A stretch of DNA of 64,000 nt from Tahibacter soli (GTDB lineage: Bacteria > Pseudomonadota > Gammaproteobacteria > Xanthomonadales > Rhodanobacteraceae). The notes under the pieces are model-generated. The model was not told the origin of the DNA and ran no database searches. It saw nothing but the letters and a program-made list of their open reading frames with translations. The translations under genes and the position numbers were made by a program. This document shows, piece by piece, positions 56,763 to 64,000 of the stretch. The stretch covers positions 521,095 through 585,094 of the forward strand of contig NZ_JAOVZO020000001.1 in the NCBI RefSeq assembly GCF_025717065.2, in the 5' to 3' direction. Every line of letters starts with the position of its first letter. Positions within the stretch are counted from its first letter, which is position 1.

Positions 56763-58929
56763 TCTCGACGATGAACCGGTAAGCGTCGCGCTGCTCTATC
56801 AGACGAGCCAGCTCGAAGGCCACCTCAAGGACGCGCTGAACGAACTCGGCGCCGCCGTCGTCTATGAGGCGCTGACCGCCGAAATGGACCGCGACGCGCT
56901 CGAAGGCTCGGGCGCGCACGTCGTCATCGTCAATCTCGATCCCGATATCGAATCGCACCTGGACGAGGTCTACGACCTCCTCGACGACGAGCGCTACAAC
57001 GTCGTGTTCAACGACGCGCAGGTGTCGTCGGCGCTGTCGGGCTGGGAGCAGGCGCGCTGGTCGCGTCACCTCGCCGCAAAGATCATGGGCCGGCCCGAGG
57101 TCGCCGATCCGCCGCGTCCGGCCGGCGCAGAAGCGCCGCCGTCGCCGGCGCAGAAGATCGCGCGCAGCATTCCGGACGTGCCGTTGCAGCCGCCGCCGCA
57201 AAATACCTTTGTGCCGGATGCACAAACCGCCGCCATGTTCCCCGCCGACGGCGACTTGAACAACGCGCTCGGCGAACTGCTCGAAACGGCGAAGGCGCCG
57301 GCACCGCAGCTCAAGCCCGCACGCCCCGACCCGGGCGCCGTCACGTCGCCCGATCTCGTCAAGACGCCGCCCCCGGGCGATTTCAATTTCGACTTCGACG
57401 CGCTGCTCGGCGACATCCCGAACGCTTCGCCCGCCGCGCGCGCCGTGCCGGCGCAGCCCGCCGACGACGCGTTCGACCTGTCTTTGCCGGACGCCGCGCC
57501 CGCGCGGTCGGCCGCGAGCACCAACGATCTGAGCTTCGACTTCGATCTCGGCAGCCTCGACGCACCGGCGAAGCCGGCGGCGCCGGCGCCGGCCGCGGCG
57601 TCCGACTTCGGGCTCGGCGGCGACTTCGGCAACGACGCGTTCGCCGATCTCGGCACCCTCGATGCGAAGACCGAAACCTCCGATTTCGCGAGCGACCTCG
57701 ACAACCTGTTCGGCGACGCGCCGGCAAAGTCCGCGTCGACCGGCGACGAACCGACGTTCGATTTCGACCTCGCGTCGGCGTTCGGCGACGAACCCGAGCC
57801 GCCGGGCGCCGGCGGCGTCGAAGTCGTCGACTTCGACGCGGCGATGTCCGATCTCGCCGGCGCGATTCCGGGCTCGCGCGACCTGCCGAGCCCCGACGAA
57901 CTCGGCGCCTCGACGACATTCGATCTGCCGGTCAAGAACAAGCCGGCGGAACCCGCGCGCGGCGCACGCAGCGCGCCGACAGCGACGCCGAGCTGGGGCC
58001 TCGAGCCCGTGGTCGAGAACGACGGCGACGACGCACCGGCCGCGCCTGCGGCAGACGTGAAAATACCCGCCGTCGAAAAAGTCTCCGCGGTCGATTCGCT
58101 GCTGGCGGGATCGAACTGGTCGCTGGCTTCGCTCGACGACGACGCGCCGGCAGGCCCGGTGCCCACCGGTCCGGCGACGTTCGGCATGGAAAAGATGGAC
58201 GCCGAGGAATTCCTCGCGCCCGAAGGCGGCGACGAGGCGAAGTTCGACTTCGACACGTCGCTCAAGCTCGATCTGATTCCGATGGAAGAGGCCGTATCGC
58301 CGGAGCGCGCGCGTCCGGAGCTCGTCTCCGAACATCGCCTCGACGAGGCGAGCGGCGTGTTCGTTCGCAACGTCGTCGTGCTCGGCGCGTCGATCGGCGG
58401 TCCCGAAGCGGTGCGCGAATATCTTTCGGCGCTGCCGGCGCGCTTCCCGGCGCTGTTCGTGCTCGCGCAGCACATGGGCGCGGAATTTCTCGAACTCATG
58501 GCCGCGCAGCTGGCGAAGGCCACGCCGCTCACGGTGCGCTCGCCGCAGCACGGCGACCGCGTCGGCCACGGCGAAATTCTCGTCGTGCCGACGACGCATC
58601 GCCTGCTGATCGAGCCGACCGGCGTCGTACAGCTGGCGCACCTGCCGGAAGCCTCGCCATACACGCCGTCGATCGATCTCGTGATCCGCGACGTGGCCGA
58701 CCGCTTCAAGGCGTCGGCCACCGCGATCATCTTCTCGGGCATGGCCCACGACGCGATCGACGGCAGCAAGCACCTCGCGTCGCTCGGCGGCAAAATCTGG
58801 ACGCAGGACCCCGACACGTGCGTCATCAGCTCGATGGTCGACGGCGCGCGCGACGCGGGCATCGTCACGTTCACCGGTTCGCCGGGCGAGCTGGCGCAGC
58901 ACACCATCGCCACTCTGGGCAAGGCATAA
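56749..58929 (+). CDS. chpB: CheB-type methylesterase ChpB with long acidic linker
   Basis: Removes methyl groups from PilJ. 726 residues from GTG 56749, overlapping chpA by 14 bases. Residues 1-115 look like a receiver-type fold lacking the phosphoacceptor pattern (HVVIVNLDPDIESHLDEVYD). Residues about 120-540 form a disordered Ala/Pro/Asp linker holding repeated FDF motifs (NFDFDALLGD, LSFDFDLGSLD, TFDFDLASAFGDE, KFDFDTSLKLD). The esterase (540-726) keeps the triad Ser548 (GASIGGPEAV), His575 (AQHMGAEF) and Asp668 (MAHDAIDG). About twice the length of Pseudomonas ChpB, which lacks so long a linker. Confidence 0.93.
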   Translation: MHNHDLDDEPVSVALLYQTSQLEGHLKDALNELGAAVVYEALTAEMDRDALEGSGAHVVIVNLDPDIESHLDEVYDLLDDERYNVVFNDAQVSSALSGWEQARWSRHLAAKIMGRPEVADPPRPAGAEAPPSPAQKIARSIPDVPLQPPPQNTFVPDAQTAAMFPADGDLNNALGELLETAKAPAPQLKPARPDPGAVTSPDLVKTPPPGDFNFDFDALLGDIPNASPAARAVPAQPADDAFDLSLPDAAPARSAASTNDLSFDFDLGSLDAPAKPAAPAPAAASDFGLGGDFGNDAFADLGTLDAKTETSDFASDLDNLFGDAPAKSASTGDEPTFDFDLASAFGDEPEPPGAGGVEVVDFDAAMSDLAGAIPGSRDLPSPDELGASTTFDLPVKNKPAEPARGARSAPTATPSWGLEPVVENDGDDAPAAPAADVKIPAVEKVSAVDSLLAGSNWSLASLDDDAPAGPVPTGPATFGMEKMDAEEFLAPEGGDEAKFDFDTSLKLDLIPMEEAVSPERARPELVSEHRLDEASGVFVRNVVVLGASIGGPEAVREYLSALPARFPALFVLAQHMGAEFLELMAAQLAKATPLTVRSPQHGDRVGHGEILVVPTTHRLLIEPTGVVQLAHLPEASPYTPSIDLVIRDVADRFKASATAIIFSGMAHDAIDGSKHLASLGGKIWTQDPDTCVISSMVDGARDAGIVTFTGSPGELAQHTIATLGKA

Positions 58930-58948
58930 AAAGGCAGGCCGCGACAGC

Positions 58949-59410
58949 ATGGATACCCCGCGCGAAATCCGAGGCGTACTGATTCCGATCACGAACGGCC
59001 GCGTGCTGCTGCCGAACGCGACGGTGGCCGAAGTCATCACGTTCGCGAATCTGGAAAAAATCCCGAATGCGCCGGAATGGCTTTTGGGACGACTGGCGTG
59101 GCGCGGCTGGCGCCTGCCGCTGTTCTCGTTCTCGATCCTTTCCGGGCTCACGCACGAGGAAGGCTCGACCGGCGCGCGCGTGGCGGTGCTCAAGGCGCTG
59201 TCGGGCCACGCCAAGATGCCGTTCATCGCGATGCTGACGCAGGGCTTCCCGCGTCTGACGACGATCAGCCAGGAATTGCTGATTCCGACCGGCGACGAAC
59301 ACCACCACCCGACGGGCGTACGCGCGCAGGTACTCGTGCGCGACGACCAGGCCGTGATTCCCGATCTGAACCAGATCGAGGCGTTGATGGAGCAGGCGCT
59401 GGCGGCTTGA
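58949..59410 (+). CDS. chpC: CheW-like protein ChpC
   Basis: Second CheW-type adaptor of the Pil-Chp system, thought to connect other receptors to ChpA. 153 residues: RGVLIPITNGRVLLPNATVAEVI, WLLGRLAWRGWRLPLFSF and DDQAVIPDLNQIEALME. Starts 19 bases after chpB. Typical ChpC is slightly longer; the fold is complete. Confidence 0.9.
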   Translation: MDTPREIRGVLIPITNGRVLLPNATVAEVITFANLEKIPNAPEWLLGRLAWRGWRLPLFSFSILSGLTHEEGSTGARVAVLKALSGHAKMPFIAMLTQGFPRLTTISQELLIPTGDEHHHPTGVRAQVLVRDDQAVIPDLNQIEALMEQALAA

Positions 59411-59440
59411 TGCCGCGGGCCGAACCTGGGAGTGATGCCG

Positions 59441-59692
59441 ATGTACAAGTTGACGATGGTCGCCGCGGTTGCATGCCTGTCGGCCGGTTCCGCCCTGGCG
59501 GGGTGCATCGACGATCCGCGCAGTTGTATGAACTCCGCCGCCGGGTCCTACTGCAAGGACAATCCGCAGGCGTGCCTGGATCACCCGAACTCGGTGTCGA
59601 GTCCGAGCGTGTGGCAGCGTCTGATCGAGCGCCTTCGCGAGGCTCAGCCGAAGCTCTCGCCGAGCGATACCGCCGGCCCGCCGAAACGCTGA
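59441..59692 (+). CDS. Small cysteine-containing exported protein, possible lipoprotein
   Basis: 83 residues. MYKLTMVAAVACLSAGSALAGC is a signal peptide whose end LAGC also fits a lipobox. The mature part has Cys in GCIDD, SCMN, YCKD and ACLD, an even count suggesting two disulfides. ATG 59441 is chosen because GGGAG (59428-59432) lies 8 bases upstream; GTG 59432 and ATG 59435 are in frame. Unknown family. It closes the pil-chp cluster 30 bases after chpC. The following 191 bases (59693-59883) show no gene. Confidence 0.65.
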   Translation: MYKLTMVAAVACLSAGSALAGCIDDPRSCMNSAAGSYCKDNPQACLDHPNSVSSPSVWQRLIERLREAQPKLSPSDTAGPPKR

Positions 59693-59883
59693 TCGCGCTT
59701 CGGCGACATCGGCGCGCAGCGCGACCGCGCCAAAAGTGAGACGCCGCGCACGCTGCGGGCAATCCGCGCCGCGCGGCATGTCGGTTTTCCCGCTCCGCCA
59801 GCGTTCTACATCGCAGATGCCATAGCCGCGTCCGTGCATGCTGCGAGGCGTGCGCGCGGCGCCATTCACGGGGCGGGGGACAT

Positions 59884-62067
59884 ATGCGATCTTGGAAACA
59901 ACGGTTGGCGCTCGCGTTCGCGGCGCTCGGCGGCGGCGCGGCAATGGCGCAGGAGCTGCCGTATCCGATTCTGTTCGTCACGCAGTTTCCGATTCCCGGC
60001 GATTTCACGGCGATCGGATCGGTGTTCGGCAACCATCGCGGTTCGGTCGATCTCGTCGGCCGCGGCGGCGACCTGTACGTGCGCTACCCGAACGGCACGC
60101 TGCGCAACCTCACGCAGGAGGCGGGCTACGGCAACGCCGGCATGCAGGGCGCGACGTCGATCGCGGTGCGCGATCCGGCGATGTCGTGGGACGGCACCAA
60201 GGCCGTCTTCAGCATGGTCGTCGGCGCGCCGACGCAGCAGTTCGTCTACGTGCAGTCGTATTTCCAGCTGTACGAAATCACGGGCCTGGGCGCCGGCCAG
60301 ACGGCCGTCGTCACGAAGGTGGCGAACCAGCCGCCCGACTACAACAACGTCAGTCCCGCTTATCTGAGCGACGGCAGCCTCGTCTTCGTCAGCGACCGGC
60401 CTCGCAACGGCGCGCGGCATCTGTATCCGCAGCTCGACGAATACGAAGAAGCGCCGACGCCGACCGGCCTGTGGCGCCTGCAGCCGGCGAACGGCCGACT
60501 CGAACTTCTGCAGTACGCCGTGTCGGGCTCGTTCAACCCGATCGTCGACAGCTACGGACGCCTGTTGTTCACGCGCTGGGACCACCTGCAGCGCGACCAG
60601 CAGAACGAAGGCGCGAACAACCCGTACGGCATTTTCAACTGGTCGAGCGAAGGACCGCAGTCGACGCCGACGCCGGACCGCAGCGAAGTGTTTCCCGAGC
60701 CGCGCATCGCCGTGGGCGGCAGCAGCGTCAACGGATTCACGATCAACCACTTCTTTCCGTGGGTGGTGAACCAGGACGGCACCGAGGAAGAAACGCTCAA
60801 CCACGTCGGCCGCCACGAACTGCACAGCTACTTCAACCGCAGCTTCAACGAGGCGGGGCAGGTGGAGTTCATCGCGCCGCCGCGCAACAACATTCTCAAC
60901 TTCTTGCAAATGCGGGAAGACCCGACGATGCCGGGCCGCTACGTCGGTGTCGACGCGCCGGAGTTCTACACGCACGCATCGGGCCAGATCGTGCGCATCG
61001 ACGCGCCGCCGACGCGCAATCCCGCGACGATGACGGTGACGTACCTCAATCCCCGCAGCAGCACGGGCTTCTACGACGGCACGCCGGGCGATCCGGTGCC
61101 GGCCGACTTCACCGGACACTATCGCAATCCGCTGCCGCTGTCGGACGGACGCATGATCGCCGCGCACACGGCCGAATCGCGCCTCGCGGCCAACGACGGC
61201 ACGCGCGCGAATCCGAACGCGCGCTATCAGTTCCGCCTGAAGCGTCTCGCCGCCGGCGCGGGCGGCTATCTCGCGCCGGTCGAAAACCTCACGCCGGGCA
61301 TCAGCAAGAACGTGAGCTACTGGGACCCCGACGTGCTCGTGAGCTACAACGGGCCGATGTGGGAGCTGTCGCCGGTCGAGGTGCGCGCGAAAACCGCGCC
61401 GCCGACGACGGCGTTCGCGCTCAAGCCGCCGGAACAGCAGGCGTTCGCGCTCGAAAGCGTCGATCCGGAAGCGTTCCGCGCGTACCTGCGCGCGAACGGC
61501 CTGGCCGTACTCGTCATGCGCAACGTGACGACGCGTGACGCCGCCGACAAGCAGCAGCCGTTCAGCCTGCGCGTACCGGTGCCCAACGGCGCGCAGACGA
61601 TCGGCGCCGGCGGCCTTTTGTACGATATTACCCATATGCAGTTTTTCCAGGGCGACCAGATTCGCGGCAAGGGCGGCATGGCCGATCCGGCCGACGGCCG
61701 TCGCGTGCTGGCGCAGGCGATGCACGACGCGCCGGCGACGGCGGCGAACGTCGGCGCCGCGGGCGGCCCGCCCGGCAGCGTGCCGATCGCGAGCGACGGA
61801 TCGGTCGCGCTGTTCGTGCCGGCGCTGCGTGCGCTGGCCTGGCAGTCGACGCAGTCGAACGGCGCGCCGGTCGTGCGCGAGCGCTACTGGATCTCGTTCC
61901 AGCCCGGCGAGGTCCGCGCGTGCGACGGCTGCCACGGCGTCAACCAGCAGAACCAGGCGTCGCAGCCGGCGGCGAACAACACGTCGATCGCGCTGCGCGA
62001 ACTCCTCGCGCGCTGGCGCACCAAACAGGTCGACCTGATCTTCGCGAGCGGCATCGAGCCGCGCTGA
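59884..62067 (+). CDS. Exported HzsA-like monoheme c protein
   Basis: A 727-residue periplasmic or secreted protein. Signal peptide MRSWKQRLALAFAALGGGAAMAQE. Residues about 30-480 carry beta-propeller-like repeats (NVSPAYLSDGSLVFVSDRP, SFNPIVDSYGRLLFTRWDH). The C-terminal part has one heme c site, CDGCH (Cys680, Cys683, His684), within YWISFQPGEVRACDGCHGVN. This pairing of a WD40/PD40-like middle domain with a late CxxCH is seen in proteins related to the hydrazine synthase alpha subunit. There are no other anammox genes here, so hydrazine synthesis is not proposed. An electron-transfer or sensing function is possible. The next gene starts 9 bases on. Confidence 0.75.
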   Translation: MRSWKQRLALAFAALGGGAAMAQELPYPILFVTQFPIPGDFTAIGSVFGNHRGSVDLVGRGGDLYVRYPNGTLRNLTQEAGYGNAGMQGATSIAVRDPAMSWDGTKAVFSMVVGAPTQQFVYVQSYFQLYEITGLGAGQTAVVTKVANQPPDYNNVSPAYLSDGSLVFVSDRPRNGARHLYPQLDEYEEAPTPTGLWRLQPANGRLELLQYAVSGSFNPIVDSYGRLLFTRWDHLQRDQQNEGANNPYGIFNWSSEGPQSTPTPDRSEVFPEPRIAVGGSSVNGFTINHFFPWVVNQDGTEEETLNHVGRHELHSYFNRSFNEAGQVEFIAPPRNNILNFLQMREDPTMPGRYVGVDAPEFYTHASGQIVRIDAPPTRNPATMTVTYLNPRSSTGFYDGTPGDPVPADFTGHYRNPLPLSDGRMIAAHTAESRLAANDGTRANPNARYQFRLKRLAAGAGGYLAPVENLTPGISKNVSYWDPDVLVSYNGPMWELSPVEVRAKTAPPTTAFALKPPEQQAFALESVDPEAFRAYLRANGLAVLVMRNVTTRDAADKQQPFSLRVPVPNGAQTIGAGGLLYDITHMQFFQGDQIRGKGGMADPADGRRVLAQAMHDAPATAANVGAAGGPPGSVPIASDGSVALFVPALRALAWQSTQSNGAPVVRERYWISFQPGEVRACDGCHGVNQQNQASQPAANNTSIALRELLARWRTKQVDLIFASGIEPR

Positions 62068-62075
62068 GCGAAGCG

Positions 62076-62866
62076 GTGCGTTTGCCGCCGTTCGCCGGCG
62101 AGAACGGCGACGAGGCCGCCTGCGGAGGCGATGTCACGGCTGCCCGGCTCGCAAGACTCCTCGACGACGACCTTACGAACTCGCGGCGACCGACGCGCCG
62201 TTCCTCGTCGACGGCGAACTGCGGCTCCTCGCACGCCGCGCGCCGATCAAGGGCGAGATCACACTGCCGCCGGTGGGCCTGACGTTCGATCGCGCCGAGT
62301 CGACGGTCGAACTGCGCGCGAATCTCGACGACATCCTGCGCGACGGCGACGCGGACGGCTTGACCGATCTTGCCGAGCGGCAGCTGCTGCTCGATCCCGA
62401 CGACCCCGACAGCGACGGCGATGGCATCCGCGACGGCGACGACGCGCTGCCGAACGTCGCGCGCGGCGCGGCGAGCGGCGACCGCGAACGTGCGTTCGCC
62501 GCGGTGTTCGCACGGCTACGCGGAACCGGCAACGCGATTTCCGTCGGCGTGCCGGGCTCGCAGGCGTTCGTGCGGCGCCGTACCGGCGACGAGGCGACGC
62601 TGTTCGTCGTGACCGATCCGGCAAACTTCGCAGGGCTCGACGCCGCACACCGCATCGTCGTGCTGCCGCCGTCGTTCGATTTCGCGGCACTGGCGAAGCA
62701 CGATGCGTACGCGATCTTCAACCCGGTTCACATTTCGCTGGCGCTGCTCGGCAACGGCCGCTACGCGCAAGCGAGCTACAACACCGGCTGGTCGTGGGGC
62801 GCGTTCCGCCTGGTGCTGCGCGACGGACGCTGGATCGTCGTCGAGGGCGTCACTGTCATGACCTGA
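62076..62866 (+). pseudogene. Frame-disrupted gene with thrombospondin-3/EF-hand-like repeats
   Basis: Two adjoining frames make one plausible protein of about 260 residues. Frame 1 from GTG 62076 reads MRLPPFAGENGDEAAC to ARLLDDDL (62174); the reading then continues one frame over as YELAATDAPFLVDGELRLLA from 62174 to the stop at 62866. Insertion of one T in the TT at 62173-62174 (CCTTAC to CCTTTAC) would restore a single frame. Later DGDADGLTDLAER and DPDDPDSDGDGIRDGDDALPN are calcium-binding Asp-rich loops. Its closeness to the HzsA-like gene suggests a shared function. Either a true mutation or a sequencing error; GTG 62273 has no good ribosome binding site. Confidence 0.6.
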
Positions 62867-62871
62867 CGCAA

Positions 62872-63801
62872 CTACCGCTTCGGCGGCACCGCCCACGCCA
62901 GCGCACGCGTCAGTGCCGCCGGAAACACGGTCAGGTGATCCTCGTCGGCGAGCACGGTCGATGCGATCGAGAAGTTCGCATAGCGGCGCGATTTCAGCGT
63001 CTTCTCGAACGCGCGCATGTCGGCGACCATGTCCTTCGTGCGGTTGTAGCGCGCGTCGTTCGAGCCGGGCTTGACCGTCTCGAAACCGCCGATCGCCATG
63101 AATACCTGCGCCTGCAGCGTGTCGTGCGACGCGACGTAGTCCTGCGCGCGCCTGAGCATCGTTTTGCCGTCCCACCACAGCGACGGGCTCGTGAGCACGT
63201 AGCGGTCGAACATCGAAGGCTCGGTCAGCAGCACGTGCGCGCCGAGCAGACCGCCGTACGAATGTCCGGCGAACGTCTTGCGCTTGCCGTCGATGCGGTA
63301 GTGCCGCGCGACGAAGGGCAGCACGTCGTCGCGCAGGAACACGCGATAGCGCTCGGCCTCGCCGAAGGCGGGCTTGCGGCCGGGCATGTCGGAAACCGCG
63401 TTCGGTTCGCCGCCGGCGCTCGGCGTGTAGTCGCGCCGGCGGCTGTATTCGGGCGTGTCGCCGGTCGCGTACGACAGGCCGACGAGGATGAAATCTTCCA
63501 GACCCTTGCCGTGATCGCCGACGCGCCGGCCGATCGCGCGCAACAGCGGAAACGCGTAGTTCGCGTCGGTGACGAACACGACCGGATAGCGGCGCTGCGG
63601 CTCCCGCGCGTACGACTCGGGCAGCGCGACGAAGACGCGGTATTCGCGATCGAGCACGGTCGAACGGATCGCGCGGACTTCGGTGTCGTCGATCGAATAC
63701 TTTGGGACCGCGGGGTCGGTGGGCGGGGCGAGGGATTGGGCGTGCGCCGAAACGGCGAATGCGGCAAAAGTGATATTGAGAAGAAGGCGAAAAATCATCA
63801 T
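62872..63801 (-). CDS. Exported alpha/beta-hydrolase esterase (Fes/IroE-like)
   Basis: A 309-residue periplasmic hydrolase. Signal peptide MMIFRLLLNITFAAFAVSAHAQS (ATG 63801 or 63798). The esterase-D/enterochelin-esterase fold shows YRVFVALPESY, RRYPVVFVTDANYAF, nucleophile Ser in TFAGHSYGGLLGAHVLL and acid/base residues near the end (DEDHLTVFPAAL with the His). Such enzymes cleave siderophore esters or other acyl esters; no siderophore genes are nearby, so the substrate is open. Convergent with the disrupted gene, 5 bases apart. Confidence 0.85.
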   Translation of the reverse strand: MMIFRLLLNITFAAFAVSAHAQSLAPPTDPAVPKYSIDDTEVRAIRSTVLDREYRVFVALPESYAREPQRRYPVVFVTDANYAFPLLRAIGRRVGDHGKGLEDFILVGLSYATGDTPEYSRRRDYTPSAGGEPNAVSDMPGRKPAFGEAERYRVFLRDDVLPFVARHYRIDGKRKTFAGHSYGGLLGAHVLLTEPSMFDRYVLTSPSLWWDGKTMLRRAQDYVASHDTLQAQVFMAIGGFETVKPGSNDARYNRTKDMVADMRAFEKTLKSRRYANFSIASTVLADEDHLTVFPAALTRALAWAVPPKR

Positions 63802-63824
63802 TCTGGCGTTGAGTTCCTGCGACT

Positions 63825-63961
63825 CCCTCTCCCCCGCAAGCTTGCGGGGGAGAGGGATAGGGTGATGGGAATGCGTGCGATGCTGCGTCGAAGGTTGAGG
63901 TGGTGTGAAGCGTCGCCCCTCACCCCGACCCTCTCCCCCCAAGCGAGCTTGGGGGAGAGGG
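63825..63961. repeat. REPIN-like paired inverted hairpin repeat, copy 5
   Basis: Left arm 63825-63856 is a perfect 32-base palindrome CCCTCTCCCCCGCAAG / CTTGCGGGGGAGAGGG. Right arm 63929-63961 has the same CCCTCTCCCC...GGGGGAGAGGG form with loop CGAG. The inner flank is more diverged (ATAGGGTGATGGGAATGCG against GCGTCGCCCCTCACCCC), so this copy may be older. Confidence 0.8.
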
Positions 63962-64000
63962 AGTTTCTACGATCGAGGTTTAACGGAGTGCTAAACGGCC

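Noticed and set aside
59884..62067. True hydrazine synthase subunit
   Set aside because: Only one heme site, no beta/gamma subunits and no anammox genes in the window.

Overview
The window is a high-GC proteobacterial chromosome segment with dense genes and many ATGA/GTGA stop-start overlaps. Two blocks have the gene order known from Pseudomonas: yggT-proC-yggS beside pilT-pilU, and pyrB-ruvX-yqgE-tonB-gshB followed by pilGHIJK-chpABC. That points to the Gammaproteobacteria. Xanthomonadales-like or an uncultured relative is an inference; genus cannot be read from the sequence.

Layout. 1-10.7 kb: start of aroK (runs off the left edge), an exosortase H, an SDR protein, a dodecin, an OmpR-type response regulator, then a compact operon of coiled-coil protein, membrane OmpA-like protein, Ras-like GTPase, hybrid histidine kinase, pdxH and a cobalamin-binding-like protein. 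A Tat-exported multicopper oxidase lies on the opposite strand. 10.8-28.7 kb: a two-gene giant operon. A 3325-residue secreted multidomain protein is translationally coupled to a 2337-residue RHS/YD-repeat protein whose last ~107 residues carry zinc-deaminase motifs, followed at once by a SUKH-like immunity gene. This is a polymorphic toxin locus with Sec-type N-termini and no PAAR domain. 28.7-30.9 kb: a secreted triacylglycerol lipase and its foldase, with a promoter overlapped by a PsrA-like palindrome. 31-36.7 kb (minus strand): APH-type kinase plus acyl-CoA dehydrogenase (a split version of ACAD10/11), histidine phosphatase, DUF4426, YggT, ProC and YggS. 36.8-39.2 kb: the twitching ATPases pilT and pilU. 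39.2-45 kb (minus strand): an unknown lipoprotein, pyrB, ruvX, yqgE, a TonB-like protein and gshB. 45.1-59.7 kb: the complete Pil-Chp chemosensory operon, which sets pilus assembly and retraction powered in part by PilT/PilU. 59.9-63.8 kb: an exported HzsA-like monoheme protein, a frame-disrupted gene with calcium-binding-like repeats, and a Fes-like esterase.

Five copies of a paired, inverted hairpin repeat (REPIN-like, about 135-175 bp) sit in intergenic gaps at 30.9, 35.9, 37.9, 41.0 and 63.8 kb. I saw no rRNA, tRNA, CRISPR array, insertion sequence or prophage. Family names come from recognising motifs by eye; no database search was run.
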